The notes under the pieces: generated by a model
The model's database searches: none
Told to the model about the DNA's origin: nothing
What the model saw: the letters and a program-made list of their open reading frames with translations, nothing else
NCBI GenBank assembly: GCA_963821815.1
Contig: CAWGFG010000006.1
Location: 2,914,001-2,978,000 of the forward strand
Direction of reading: 5' to 3'
DNA length: 64,000 nucleotides
Origin: JASGTU01 sp963821815
GTDB taxonomy: Bacteria; Chloroflexota; Anaerolineae; Caldilineales; Caldilineaceae
In this document: positions 10,452 through 19,816 of the stretch, one piece after another
How the letters are laid out: every line of letters begins with the position of its first letter
Numbering within the stretch: position 1 is the first letter of the stretch
Translations under genes and position numbers: made by a program

Positions 10452-12607
10452 CTGGCGCGGATTTGGTGTGGCTGCGACTAAAGCGTGAGGTGGTGGACAG
10501 CGGGCTCTGCACGCACTGCGGCACATGCGCGGGGCTTTCGAACGGTGCGCTGAAAATGCGCGCCACCGATCGCGGTCCACTGCCTATTGCCGTGTCCGGT
10601 GCACCGACGGATTTGCCTCAGATCGCCTATGACGCCTGCCCCGGTAACGGTGTCGACTACCCGGCGCTAAATCGGTCCATCTTCGGCGCTGATGCGACAA
10701 ATCGGCTCATGGGCAACTACCTCCACGTGGGCATCGGCTATGCCAGCGAGCCAGATATTCGGCGCAACGGTGCATCTGGCGGCGTCATCAGCCGCACGTT
10801 GATCTATCTGCTGGAGTCTGGATTGATCGACGGCGCAGTCATGGTGCTGCAGGGGTCGCCGCAGCCGTGGCAGGCGGAGCCGGTCATCGCGACCTCTGTA
10901 GACGAGATACTCGCGGCCAGCCAAAGCGTCTACGCGCCTGTGCCTGTGAACGCCATTCTGGCACGCACAGCATCATTCCACGGTACGCTGGCCTATGTAG
11001 GCTTACCGGACCAGGTAGCGGCGGTCCGCGTGCTGCAGGATAGACGACATCCTAGCGTGGCCAATATCGCGTATGTGCTGGGGCCATACGTGGGCACGAA
11101 TATGTACTTTACCGCCATCGAGAGCTATCTGCGAGCCAATGGCATCAACGATGTGCGCGACGTAGTGGAGCTGAAGTATCGGGACGGCGAATGGCCCGGT
11201 CATCTCACCATCCGAACGCGCAGTGGTCGGGTACTAACCGCCGAGAAATTTTACTACAATTACCTGATCCCCTTTTACCTCACGCAGAGCACGCTCTACG
11301 CCGTGGATTTCACTAACGAACTGACAGATATCTCCGTTGGCGATGCGTGGAGCCCCCAATATGAGGCGCAAGGCGAAGGCTTCAGCGTGGTGGTCGCCCG
11401 CACCGAAAAGGGACAGCGCCTCATCGAAGAGATGCAGGCTGCCGGCGCAATTCATTACGAGCCGACGACGGTGGATGCGGCGATGGGCATGCACGGTCAC
11501 ATGCTCGACTTCAAGAAGCGCGGCGCGTTCATCCGTATGCAGTGGCGCGCACAGCGCGGCCTGCCTGTGCCGAGCTACGGCTATCGTCCAGCCCATATCC
11601 CTCAAAGCAGGCGTATGGTCGAACTGGTCATTGCATTCATCTTCGGCATCTGCGGCACACGTCCGGCGCGCTGGTTGTCGGAGCAGATACCTATCCAGAT
11701 ACTTGGCCCGCTATTTAATAGTCTGCGCAAGACGTGGAAAGCGATCTCAAAGCCGACCAAGCGCAAGGGCTTGCAGGACGTCAAATTTGTGCTGACTCAG
11801 AATGACAATGAACAGAGGCTTCCAATGGCGCATACATCCCAATTGACCACAGCCTGGCAACGGACCCAGGAAGAGATCCAGCACTGGCTGCGCGCGGACT
11901 GGTCGTTCCAGGACGTGGGCGACCACTGGGACGCCACCGAGGACTACGATGATATCAATGCGGAGACCTATTCGTATTTCCGTCGTTTCATCGACGGTCT
12001 GCGCATGAGCGATCTGCCGGACGATGCGCACGTGCTCGACATCTGCGCGCGAACGGGCAACGGTACGCTCTACTTTCACCAGAACGGTCGAGTCGGCTCC
12101 GCAGTGTGTGCGGATGTATCCGCCAAGATGGGCGAAATCTGCTCACAGCGGCTGCACGAGGGCGGTTTCCACGACTTTACGTGGCTGCAGTTGTTCGACT
12201 ACCCCTTGCCGCTGGCGAACGACGAGTTTGACGCCGTGCTCTGCTTTGAATCGGTGGAGCACTTCCCGCGACCGGAGCTGCTGGTCAACGAGCTGGTGCG
12301 AGTAACCAAGCCCGGCGGCACGCTCGTCCTCACAACGCCTAACCTGTTGTGGGAGCCGGTGCACGCTTTGGCTGCCATCACGGGCCTGCACCATTCCGAG
12401 GGACCGCACCGGTTTATCGCGTATCGGCGCCTGCTGCGCATGGTCGAACAGGCCGGATTTGTCATTGAAGCCAAGGAGACGACTGTACTCGTTCCCGGCG
12501 GACTGGACTGGCTGGTGAGGCTGGGCGAGCGAGTTGAAGAACGCACGCAACATACGCTTATGCCGCTGCTTGGATTGCGGCGCGTGCTCATATGTCGCAA
12601 GCTGTAG
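10448..12607 (+). CDS. FrhB-like iron-sulfur flavoprotein fused to a SAM methyltransferase
   Basis: A 719-residue two-domain protein. Residues 1 to about 385 resemble the beta subunit of coenzyme F420 hydrogenase/dehydrogenase (FrhB N and C domains). Cys21, Cys24, Cys27 and Cys64 (CTHCGTC...CPG) could bind a 4Fe-4S cluster, and RNGASGGVISRTLIYLLESG is a family signature. After a partly hydrophobic linker, residues from about 460 form a class I methyltransferase with motif I HVLDICARTGNGTLY and the later segment FDAVLCFESVEHF. FrhB-like proteins in surface-polysaccharide loci are thought to reduce or modify sugars or pyruvyl groups, without needing F420. The gene overlaps its GT2 neighbour by ATGA and the next gene by 16 bp. 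The substrate is unknown. Both halves are in one uninterrupted frame. Confidence 0.82.
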   Translation: MTGADLVWLRLKREVVDSGLCTHCGTCAGLSNGALKMRATDRGPLPIAVSGAPTDLPQIAYDACPGNGVDYPALNRSIFGADATNRLMGNYLHVGIGYASEPDIRRNGASGGVISRTLIYLLESGLIDGAVMVLQGSPQPWQAEPVIATSVDEILAASQSVYAPVPVNAILARTASFHGTLAYVGLPDQVAAVRVLQDRRHPSVANIAYVLGPYVGTNMYFTAIESYLRANGINDVRDVVELKYRDGEWPGHLTIRTRSGRVLTAEKFYYNYLIPFYLTQSTLYAVDFTNELTDISVGDAWSPQYEAQGEGFSVVVARTEKGQRLIEEMQAAGAIHYEPTTVDAAMGMHGHMLDFKKRGAFIRMQWRAQRGLPVPSYGYRPAHIPQSRRMVELVIAFIFGICGTRPARWLSEQIPIQILGPLFNSLRKTWKAISKPTKRKGLQDVKFVLTQNDNEQRLPMAHTSQLTTAWQRTQEEIQHWLRADWSFQDVGDHWDATEDYDDINAETYSYFRRFIDGLRMSDLPDDAHVLDICARTGNGTLYFHQNGRVGSAVCADVSAKMGEICSQRLHEGGFHDFTWLQLFDYPLPLANDEFDAVLCFESVEHFPRPELLVNELVRVTKPGGTLVLTTPNLLWEPVHALAAITGLHHSEGPHRFIAYRRLLRMVEQAGFVIEAKETTVLVPGGLDWLVRLGERVEERTQHTLMPLLGLRRVLICRKL

Positions 12608-13617
12608 CCTCATCGAAAGGCGGTCGTCGTAAAGGCTGGACTTGGGCGCTTCGGCTCATCGGATTCGCGCTACTGGTCTTTGTTCTTAACCGCACCGACA
12701 TCCCGCAGGTCCTGGGCATTCTGCGAGCGGCAGATCCGGCACTGATCGTCGTGGCGGCGCTGTCGACGATCCCGCTCATCTGGCTAAAGACCGTACGCTG
12801 GGAGACTATCCTGCAGGCGCAGGGCATACGCTATCGCGGCTGGTCGCCGTTTCTGGCCTACTTCGGCAGCCTGTTCGTGGGTTTCCTGACACCGGGACGA
12901 CTGGGCGAGTTCGTAAAGGCGTTCCACGTGCAGCGCGAACGCGACGTCCCACTGCCCATTGCGTTCACGAGCGTGCTCGCTGATCGTCTATTCGACCTGT
13001 TCGCGCTGGTCACGGTGGGCGGGATGGCCGTGCTGTCTCTTTCATCGACGGGCTCATCCGTAGGCATGGCAGTCGGCGCTTTTGCCGCACTCCTCATCGT
13101 GCCGCTTCTGCTCTTCCTGAACAAGACGTTTTTTTCGGGAATGCAACGCATTGTTGGCGGCTGGGGACGGCTGGGAGCGAAACTCTTCGACGAGCACGGC
13201 TGGCTCACGGACATTCATCGCAGCCTGCGCAACCTGACGCCGCTCTCCATAGCGCTATCGGTGCTGCTAACCCTGCTAGCCTACGGCGTCTTTTATACGC
13301 AGAACTTCCTCCTGGCAAAAGCGTTGGGCATTGATGTGAACTTCGTCACAACCAGCTACGCGGTTGCGCTGGGCAGCCTCATCACGTTGCTGCCCATCTC
13401 CATTTCCGGCTTGGGCACGCGTGAAGCGGTCATGATCTTCTACCTGGGCATTGCGGGGATCGCACCGGAACAGGCTTTGGGATTCTCGTTGCTGGCCTTC
13501 TTTACGTTCTATATCTGCGGCGGGCTGATCGGCTTAGCAGCGTGGCTCATAAAGCCCATACCGTGGTCAACATTGCGCACAGAGATGAACACTACATCGG
13601 ATGATGCCCATTCGTAG
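12592..13617 (+). CDS. Lysylphosphatidylglycerol synthase TM-region / UPF0104 flippase-like membrane protein
   Basis: A 341-residue membrane protein of the UPF0104/AglD-like family, whose fold matches the flippase half of MprF. Signature segments are LIWLKTVRWETIL, the loop GRLGEFVKAFHVQRERDVPLP, and the late ISISGLGTREAVMIFYLGIAGI. About eight membrane helices can be counted. Members are often found with polyprenyl-linked sugar synthesis genes and are proposed to translocate lipid-linked molecules; that role is inference here. It overlaps the FrhB-methyltransferase gene by 16 bp, so the four genes from 7397 form one coupled chain. Its last codons lie in a palindrome shared with the convergent SulP gene. 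Confidence 0.82.
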   Translation: MSQAVASSKGGRRKGWTWALRLIGFALLVFVLNRTDIPQVLGILRAADPALIVVAALSTIPLIWLKTVRWETILQAQGIRYRGWSPFLAYFGSLFVGFLTPGRLGEFVKAFHVQRERDVPLPIAFTSVLADRLFDLFALVTVGGMAVLSLSSTGSSVGMAVGAFAALLIVPLLLFLNKTFFSGMQRIVGGWGRLGAKLFDEHGWLTDIHRSLRNLTPLSIALSVLLTLLAYGVFYTQNFLLAKALGIDVNFVTTSYAVALGSLITLLPISISGLGTREAVMIFYLGIAGIAPEQALGFSLLAFFTFYICGGLIGLAAWLIKPIPWSTLRTEMNTTSDDAHS

Positions 13618-13629
13618 CTGCTACGAATG
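13609..13629. terminator. Short palindrome holding both convergent stop codons
   Basis: CATTCGTAG (13609-13617), a CTG loop and CTACGAATG (13621-13629) form a 9-bp stem with a 3-base loop. Both genes end in the same codons, His-Ser-stop, one on each strand. No T-run follows, so it is at best a weak bidirectional terminator. Confidence 0.45.
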
Positions 13630-15291
13630 TTTGGTGTTGCGCCAACGCGTCACTTCGTCCAGCGCCTTGTTCAGCGATTGACCAAGTTGCTTACTTGTCA
13701 AGTGAATGCCACCATTGCCCAGCGTCCTCGTCAAACCGGTCCGATCCATCTGCGCCTTGACCATTGGACTGACTCCCGTAAGGAGGAGGCGACTATCGTG
13801 CGCCTGAAGTTCCTTGGCGTAGTGCTGCAACACGCCGATGAGCGTGCTGCCGATTTCATCGTGACCGCGCAAGCCCAGTATCACTGCCGCGCGCTGCGCA
13901 TTGTCAACCTTGGGTAATTGCTTCTCCAACGTGGCGACGGAGGCAAAGAAGAGACTGCCGTACGTTTGCAGTATGACAGTCTGATCATCCTGCAACTGCT
14001 CCGGCGCGTCGATTTCGAGGGGGAAGCCGTCGGCTACAAGCTGAAATTGCGTCACGGTCACTTGGTTAGCCGCACGCACCACGAAGAGGGTGAAAGAGAC
14101 CGCCACGCCCACAAAAACGGCGTATTGTAGTGGCAGAGTTAGTGTGGCGATGAGCGTAATGCCAAAGCTAATCCTTGGTATCAAACCGGTGTACCAGATG
14201 GTTCGCACCGCTTCCGGCTGCAGGCTCTGCACTCCGACGACGATAAGGAGGCCGGCTAACGTCGCCATAGGCACTTGTCCGATGACGTTTCTGAACAGGA
14301 GCACCAGCGGCAATACCAGTAGGCCCGCAAAGATGTTCGCCCACCGCGTCCGCTGTCCCGAGCTAACGACGAGCGCAGTGCCGGACATGGAACCACCGGC
14401 GGGTATGCCCTGGAAGACGCCTGTTGCGATATTGGCAATGCCTTGGCCGATAAAATCCCGCGAGACGTTTGGGTACTTGCCGTCCGGGTTCGGAAAGCTC
14501 TGGCTGACGCCTGCGCCTTGCACAAGACCGATGATTGCAATGGCTAAGGCCGAAGTAATGATATAGGGTGAGACGTACCAGCCGCCGCTCATAAGGTTAT
14601 TGACGCTTTCGCCGGTCGGTATTGTGGATTCGACGAGGATGACCGATGGCGCATCCAGCAGATAGGCTACGAGCGTTGCGACGAGCAGAGCGATGGCGAG
14701 CGACAATTTCTTCAGTCGCGTATGGCCAAGAGCAACAATCAAACTGATTGTAAGTAAGCCTATGAATATGGTCGGCTTATCGAAGTTTGACCAGTTTAGA
14801 ATCGTGTCTGCGAAGCGTAAGATCGGTCCGTTGAACGGGCTGGTGAAACCGGTGAAGTCGGCCAGTTGCCCCAGGATGATTTTGAGCGCGATGCCTGTGG
14901 TGAAGCCGATCATCACCGATTTGGCCACAAAGCGAATCAATGTGCCCAGCCTAAACAGGCCCGCTGCAAGCTGCACCGCGCCCACCAGCAGCAGCAGGAT
15001 CACAAGATTCAGCAGCTTAGCCTCGTCGGGAATACCGAACAACGCATCGGCCGTAGCCAACGACAGCGCACTGGTGGTGGAGACATTCATGTACACTGAG
15101 CCAGTAAAGAACGCGGCGACCGGTGTGGCGATCAATAGCGTCCGCAAGCCGAGGATAGGATTCACGCTGGCGAGCAGGGCATTGGCCATCGCTTGGGGAA
15201 TATTGACCACCGTGAATGTGAGTCCAGCCAGGAAATCACTGGCGACGTTCTCTCGTTGTGGAAGAATCCTGGTAAACCTTTGCATCGACAT
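13621..15291 (-). CDS. SulP/SLC26-family anion transporter with STAS domain
   Basis: A 556-residue inner-membrane transporter of the SulP family (sulfate, bicarbonate or other anions). The N-terminus shows the SulP signature around FLAGLTFTVVNIPQAMANALLASVNPILGLRT in two parts, and about a dozen membrane helices follow. From about residue 415 a cytoplasmic STAS domain can be seen (LQTYGSLFFASVATLEKQLP, AAVILGLRGHDEIGSTLIGVLQ). Some positions deviate from classic sulfate carriers: family members normally have PQGMAYA where this has PQAMANA. The substrate cannot be assigned. The ATG at 15291 is given; a second ATG six bases in (15285) has AGGA at better spacing. The gene is convergent with the flippase-like gene and divergent from the GT39 gene at 15472. 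Confidence 0.88.
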   Translation of the reverse strand: MSMQRFTRILPQRENVASDFLAGLTFTVVNIPQAMANALLASVNPILGLRTLLIATPVAAFFTGSVYMNVSTTSALSLATADALFGIPDEAKLLNLVILLLLVGAVQLAAGLFRLGTLIRFVAKSVMIGFTTGIALKIILGQLADFTGFTSPFNGPILRFADTILNWSNFDKPTIFIGLLTISLIVALGHTRLKKLSLAIALLVATLVAYLLDAPSVILVESTIPTGESVNNLMSGGWYVSPYIITSALAIAIIGLVQGAGVSQSFPNPDGKYPNVSRDFIGQGIANIATGVFQGIPAGGSMSGTALVVSSGQRTRWANIFAGLLVLPLVLLFRNVIGQVPMATLAGLLIVVGVQSLQPEAVRTIWYTGLIPRISFGITLIATLTLPLQYAVFVGVAVSFTLFVVRAANQVTVTQFQLVADGFPLEIDAPEQLQDDQTVILQTYGSLFFASVATLEKQLPKVDNAQRAAVILGLRGHDEIGSTLIGVLQHYAKELQAHDSRLLLTGVSPMVKAQMDRTGLTRTLGNGGIHLTSKQLGQSLNKALDEVTRWRNTKHS

Positions 15292-15300
15292 GTCCTGAGT

Positions 15301-15306
15301 ATTATA
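15301..15306 (-). promoter_or_regulatory. -10 box for the SulP gene with a very short leader
   Basis: On the minus strand a perfect TATAAT occupies 15306-15301, only 9 bases from the annotated start. Transcription would begin near 15294, giving a leader of 3-9 bases. No convincing -35 is seen, so this is a tentative call. Confidence 0.35.
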
Positions 15307-15471
15307 TGGCTTTAATCGTTTAGGCGACTGCAGTGAAATTCTCAGTTTGGATTATAGTAGAGATGGTACCTAATGCATAGACAGCCTCACAACGCACCAG
15401 GCGATTATCCGGCAATCATTCGCGCTGAGACTAGGTTGTAGTTGTTTTGAAAGTGGACGCGTCAAGTTCTC

Positions 15472-17022
15472 GTGAGTCGTATATTGGATCCAAAACTAAA
15501 TAGCGCACGAGGTGTGAACGCGGCCTTATGGATTCTTGTCGCGTTTCTGTCGTTGGGGTTGCTGTCGCAGGCGCTGCACAACAACAGCCACAACGAGCAG
15601 ATGTACGTGACGGCTGGCTACCTCATGGCGCATGGGCAACAGCTCTATAACGACTTTGCGTTTGTACAGACGCCCTACGTACCCCTGACATTCGCGCTCT
15701 TCATTCGCTTGTTCGGCAGCCACTATCTGCTTATCGCCAAGCTGATCAACGTGACGTTCTTCGCGGCAAGCGCATTTCTGCTCTACATTATTGCCCGGCG
15801 GGAGACACACGATGGCATCTTTGCGACCACGCTGTTGGCGCTCTTCCTCGCCAACTACTACCTGTTGCGTACGGTCATCGAGGCATCCAACTACACCATG
15901 CCCATGGCATTTTCGCTGGCTGCCTATTACGTGTTCATGCGAGGCAGTGACCGGGACAGCCCTGTACTGGCAAACCTGCTCACGGGTCTATTTGTTGCGT
16001 TAGCCGTAGGCGGCAAGCTCTATTATGCAACGCTGGCGCTGCCGTTTGGGTTGGCGGTCCTTCTCTACCCTAAAGTCGTGCCATTGCGGACGCGCCTCCT
16101 TCGCGGCGCACTGCCCATGCTGATCGGCGGCATCGTCGGCGCACTGCCGCTGTTCTACTACGCGGTACGCGACTGGGACCGGTTTGCGTTCAACAACCTT
16201 GGCTATCACCTGCTGAACGCACAGTGGCGTGAGGTCAACGGCAACACAGCCACAATGACCTGGGCCTCCAAGCTGGACACAGCCCGTGACCTGCTGGCCA
16301 ATCCCAGCTATCTGCTCATCGTGGCGTGGACGCTGTTGGCGATCATTGTATTGTGGACACAGGCTGGCAACAGCTGGCGTCGCATGCGCGATATTCCGGC
16401 AAGTCTGTTTCTCTCCGGCCTGTTGGCGGTGGTCAGCTTGGTGACCGCTTTCACGCCGCGACCGCTCTTCCCCCAGTACTTCGCGATGCCGATCCCATTC
16501 TTTCTCGTGTTCATGTCGGCGCTCTATGTCCGCATCGCACAACCGCAACGCCGCATGCTACTACAGTCGTCGCTTATCGCCGTGGCGCTGCTCACCATTA
16601 CCGTGCTGCCGCGCCACACTGGCTCACTAAAGCGCTGGCTGCAGCAGGAGCAACCGCTGGCAGGTATCGAGTCGGTGGCTGTCAGCCGCGTCATCAGTGA
16701 GGCTATGGGCGGTGCTGAAGGCGGTCGAGTTGCCACGTTATCGCCGGTCTACGCTATCGAGGCTGACCTGCCCATCTATCCGGAATTAGCCACCGGTTCG
16801 TTCGTCTTCCGCATTGGTGACCTGCTGACGGCTGATGAGCGCACCAAATACCATGCCACGTCCGTATCAACCATCAGTGCGCTTTTCGAGGCTGACCCGC
16901 CAGCCGCCATCTTGATCACCGACGAAGGCGTCCTGGAGACGCCGCTGCGCGACTATGCGGAGTCGCACGGCTATCGGCTCGCGCCGAATGCACTGCCGGT
17001 GGGAGAGCTCTATCTGCGCTAA
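15472..17022 (+). CDS. GT39-like membrane protein without C-terminal module
   Basis: A 516-residue polytopic membrane protein with the GT39/ArnT-like layout. After a first helix (ALWILVAFLSLGLLSQAL) the extracytoplasmic loop reads HNNSHNEQMYVTAGYLMAHG, then DFAFVQTPYVPLTFALFIRL, a pattern seen in dolichyl-phosphate-mannose-type GT-C proteins. The usual Asp-Glu pair is Asn-Glu here. About eleven hydrophobic segments reach to residue 370; the C-terminal 140 residues are soluble and lack the beta module of its larger neighbours. The GTG start at 15472 has no clear ribosome site. It is separated by 180 bp from the larger GT39 gene downstream. Donor and acceptor are unknown, and the Asn-Glu change leaves activity open. 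Confidence 0.72.
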   Translation: MSRILDPKLNSARGVNAALWILVAFLSLGLLSQALHNNSHNEQMYVTAGYLMAHGQQLYNDFAFVQTPYVPLTFALFIRLFGSHYLLIAKLINVTFFAASAFLLYIIARRETHDGIFATTLLALFLANYYLLRTVIEASNYTMPMAFSLAAYYVFMRGSDRDSPVLANLLTGLFVALAVGGKLYYATLALPFGLAVLLYPKVVPLRTRLLRGALPMLIGGIVGALPLFYYAVRDWDRFAFNNLGYHLLNAQWREVNGNTATMTWASKLDTARDLLANPSYLLIVAWTLLAIIVLWTQAGNSWRRMRDIPASLFLSGLLAVVSLVTAFTPRPLFPQYFAMPIPFFLVFMSALYVRIAQPQRRMLLQSSLIAVALLTITVLPRHTGSLKRWLQQEQPLAGIESVAVSRVISEAMGGAEGGRVATLSPVYAIEADLPIYPELATGSFVFRIGDLLTADERTKYHATSVSTISALFEADPPAAILITDEGVLETPLRDYAESHGYRLAPNALPVGELYLR

Positions 17023-17203
17023 TCCATGCGACCGGTGCACCCCTCCTGTTAGGGCCGCATCACTGGACATGGTATACTCGCGCGTCGACGTCTCGACTGC
17101 TCTCGACTGCGTGCTCACTCGAGAGCACACGCTCGTGTAGCGCGTTTATACGCTGAACGCGAACCATAAGCTTACACTGAATTGGCTGACTGCAACTCTA
17201 CCT

Positions 17204-19816
17204 GTGCCTGAAAGAATCTTCCCGTATCGAAACTACCTGATCGCCCTGGCTGTTGCCATTGGCGCACATTTGTTTGTCTTTGCACCGCTGCCTTTTGTTT
17301 GGCGGGCCGTAGCCGTGCTGGCGCTGACAGGCTTTATTCCGGGCTGGCTGTTTGTGGATGCGCTGTTGGGCGGTCCGGGAAGACGCATGCCCGAGCCGTG
17401 GGAGCGCACGTTGTACGCCATAGGCGCAGGCTATGCCATCGCGGTGACAGTTCCGCTCGTATTGAGCTTCCTGCCTGGCGGGCTGACTCGGACGCAGACG
17501 CTCGTGAGCTTCGACCTGGTGATCTTGCTCCTTGTCGCTCTGCTCGCGTTGCGCATCCACAAGTCGACACCCGATCCGGCTGCGACCACAGTTACAGAAC
17601 CGGCAGTATGGCCGGATGTGCTCCCCAGCACACACAAGGGTTGGCTGCTTGCGGGCGTACTCAGCCTGCTGCTGGTGGGCGGCTTCCTCCGTTTCAACGA
17701 CCTGGGCTATTCCGAGTTTCAAGGCGACGAAGCGCGTGCGGTCATGCGTGCGGCGGAAGTCATCCAGGGCTACCACGATGCGCTGTTGAGCCACAAGAAA
17801 GGGCCTGCGGAGATCCTCATCCCCGCCAGCTCCTATTCGCTCATGAACCGTACCAACGAAGCAGCGGCTCGTGTACCCTTTGCCATCGCCAACATGGCTG
17901 GGCTGCTGGCTATCTTCCTGCTAGGTTGGCGGCTCTATCATCCGATTGCCGGCTGGGCGACCGCCATGCTGCTTGCGCTGGACGGTTACTTCATCGGCTT
18001 CGCCCGTATTGTGCAATACCAGAGCGTGGTCTTTTTCACGGTGATACTGGTGGTGCTTGTGTTCTACCGCCTCTATCGCCGACCTTTCGACCTGTGGCGC
18101 TACCTGACGCTGGCGGCGATTTTCATGGCGACGGGATTGCTGGCTCACTACGAAGCAGCGCTCGTGGCGCTGCCCGTCGTCTATCTGCTCTATGCCATAT
18201 GGCGAAAGGGCCTTCGTCCAGCCGAACTGGGGAAAGCCTTGATTGCACCGATCATCGTAGGCGGCGTCATGCTGGGCGTCTTCTATATTCCTTTTGTGCT
18301 GAACCCGAGCTTCCGCGTTACCTACGCCTACATCACGGTCAACCGCATCGGCGGCTCCTTTCCATACAACAATCTCGTGGACGTCTTCGAGCGCACCACG
18401 CTCTACAGTTCTATCTACTATCTGGCGTTCGTCGCGGGCTGTGTGCTTGTTTCGCTCATCACTATCTACCGGCGCAACCTGCCGCGCTGGGCGGGCTGGG
18501 TTGTTGCTGTCTTCATCTTGGCGGGCATGGGCGTGACGTTATTGCAACCTGCCTGGTTGACGATCGGCGGCCAGGATCACACATGGGCGTTCTTTGCGAT
18601 CATCATGGCGGCGGCATGGTTCCTGCCCAAGTTCCCCGTAGAGCAGCGTGTGGCATGGGCATGGTTCGGCGGCACGATGCTCTTCATGCTCTTCTTCACA
18701 CTGACGCCCAACACGCACGTCTACGGCTTCTTTATCCCCATGACGCTCATCGCCGGAGATGTAATCGGCCGCAGCTGGACATGGCTTTCGACACGATTTA
18801 GCAGGCGCACAGCAGAGTGGATCGCTGTGCCTGTGGCCGCGCTGTTGGTTCTGCTCTTCGGCAACTACGCCTTCTGGTACTTTGCCGCCACCGACGGGGA
18901 GGTGCTGCGCACGTGGCGCGAAAACCGACCCGTCGGCTATCCCGTCACATACGACATGCCCACGCGCATGTCCATCTTCGGCTTTCCGCTGCGCAACGGA
19001 TGGAAGGTAGCCGGGGCGCTCTATGCCGACGGCGTGTTGGACGCACCGTTCGATGTGCACGGCAAGGAGCCGGTGGCGGATTGGTACACGCGCGGGGACG
19101 GCTACTGCCCGCGCGATCATGTGTACTACATCTGGCATGAGTCCGTGGAACCGGCGGACTTGGGCTACAATACTGTGGTACGCGAACAGATCGAGGCGGA
19201 CGGATACCGGTTATTCGGCGTGGTACAGGTGAACGATGAGCCGCGCATGCGCATCTATAAATTGACGGACGAAGAACTGACGCCGCAAACCTGGTCGCTC
19301 GACGAATTCGAGGCGCGATTCGACCATGAACTATCTGGACCCATTTTTGAAAAGAACGGACCTTCCGCTGCACCGGCCATCCAGAACGAACTCAACTTCC
19401 GCTTCGGCGACAACATTGTGCTGCGCGGCTACTCACTGGATCGCAAAGAAACAGAACCGAGCCAAGGCGTGTTACTGACGCTCTACTGGCAAGCCGTGAA
19501 TCCACTGGAGACCGACTACAGCGTCTTCACGCAGATCATCGACATGGAAACGGCCAACAAAGTGGGTCAGCGCGACGGCGAACCTGTCTGCAATAACCTG
19601 CCTACCACGCGCTGGCTGGTGGGCGACACCATCATCGACCGCTACTACATTCCCATCAACGCCGATGCCCAAGCCGGCGCCTACACGCTGCTGACGGGCA
19701 TGTATGACAGCGGGGACGGCTCGCGTCTGGAGATTGTGACGCCTGATGGCGCGTACATCGGCGATGCGGTTGGCCTGGACGAGATCACGGTGCTGCCGAG
19801 CACGGTTACCCCATGA
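17204..19816 (+). CDS. Large GT39-like membrane glycosyltransferase with C-terminal beta module
   Basis: An 870-residue membrane protein of GT39/PMT type. An N-terminal hydrophobic domain of about 150 residues precedes the core, whose first loop contains LGYSEFQGDEARAVMRAAEV with the conserved Asp-Glu. Further helices extend to about residue 565. The soluble C-terminus ends in one copy of the beta module (from FGDNIVLRGYSLDRKET through LLTLYWQAVNPLETDYSVF to AGAYTLLTGMYDSGDGSRLEI). It is clearly more distant from the four tandem paralogues downstream, lacking their HPGVTTMWAG and LGAKKFDRYLLP motifs. GTG at 17204 is the start. Its stop overlaps the next gene by ATGA, tying it to the paralogue array. 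Confidence 0.78.
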   Translation: MPERIFPYRNYLIALAVAIGAHLFVFAPLPFVWRAVAVLALTGFIPGWLFVDALLGGPGRRMPEPWERTLYAIGAGYAIAVTVPLVLSFLPGGLTRTQTLVSFDLVILLLVALLALRIHKSTPDPAATTVTEPAVWPDVLPSTHKGWLLAGVLSLLLVGGFLRFNDLGYSEFQGDEARAVMRAAEVIQGYHDALLSHKKGPAEILIPASSYSLMNRTNEAAARVPFAIANMAGLLAIFLLGWRLYHPIAGWATAMLLALDGYFIGFARIVQYQSVVFFTVILVVLVFYRLYRRPFDLWRYLTLAAIFMATGLLAHYEAALVALPVVYLLYAIWRKGLRPAELGKALIAPIIVGGVMLGVFYIPFVLNPSFRVTYAYITVNRIGGSFPYNNLVDVFERTTLYSSIYYLAFVAGCVLVSLITIYRRNLPRWAGWVVAVFILAGMGVTLLQPAWLTIGGQDHTWAFFAIIMAAAWFLPKFPVEQRVAWAWFGGTMLFMLFFTLTPNTHVYGFFIPMTLIAGDVIGRSWTWLSTRFSRRTAEWIAVPVAALLVLLFGNYAFWYFAATDGEVLRTWRENRPVGYPVTYDMPTRMSIFGFPLRNGWKVAGALYADGVLDAPFDVHGKEPVADWYTRGDGYCPRDHVYYIWHESVEPADLGYNTVVREQIEADGYRLFGVVQVNDEPRMRIYKLTDEELTPQTWSLDEFEARFDHELSGPIFEKNGPSAAPAIQNELNFRFGDNIVLRGYSLDRKETEPSQGVLLTLYWQAVNPLETDYSVFTQIIDMETANKVGQRDGEPVCNNLPTTRWLVGDTIIDRYYIPINADAQAGAYTLLTGMYDSGDGSRLEIVTPDGAYIGDAVGLDEITVLPSTVTP

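Noticed and set aside
17080..17120. GTGCTC/GAGCAC hairpin upstream of the GT39 gene at 17204 as a regulatory RNA
   Set aside because: Only a 6-bp stem in GC-rich repetitive sequence; no conserved motif or promoter supports it.
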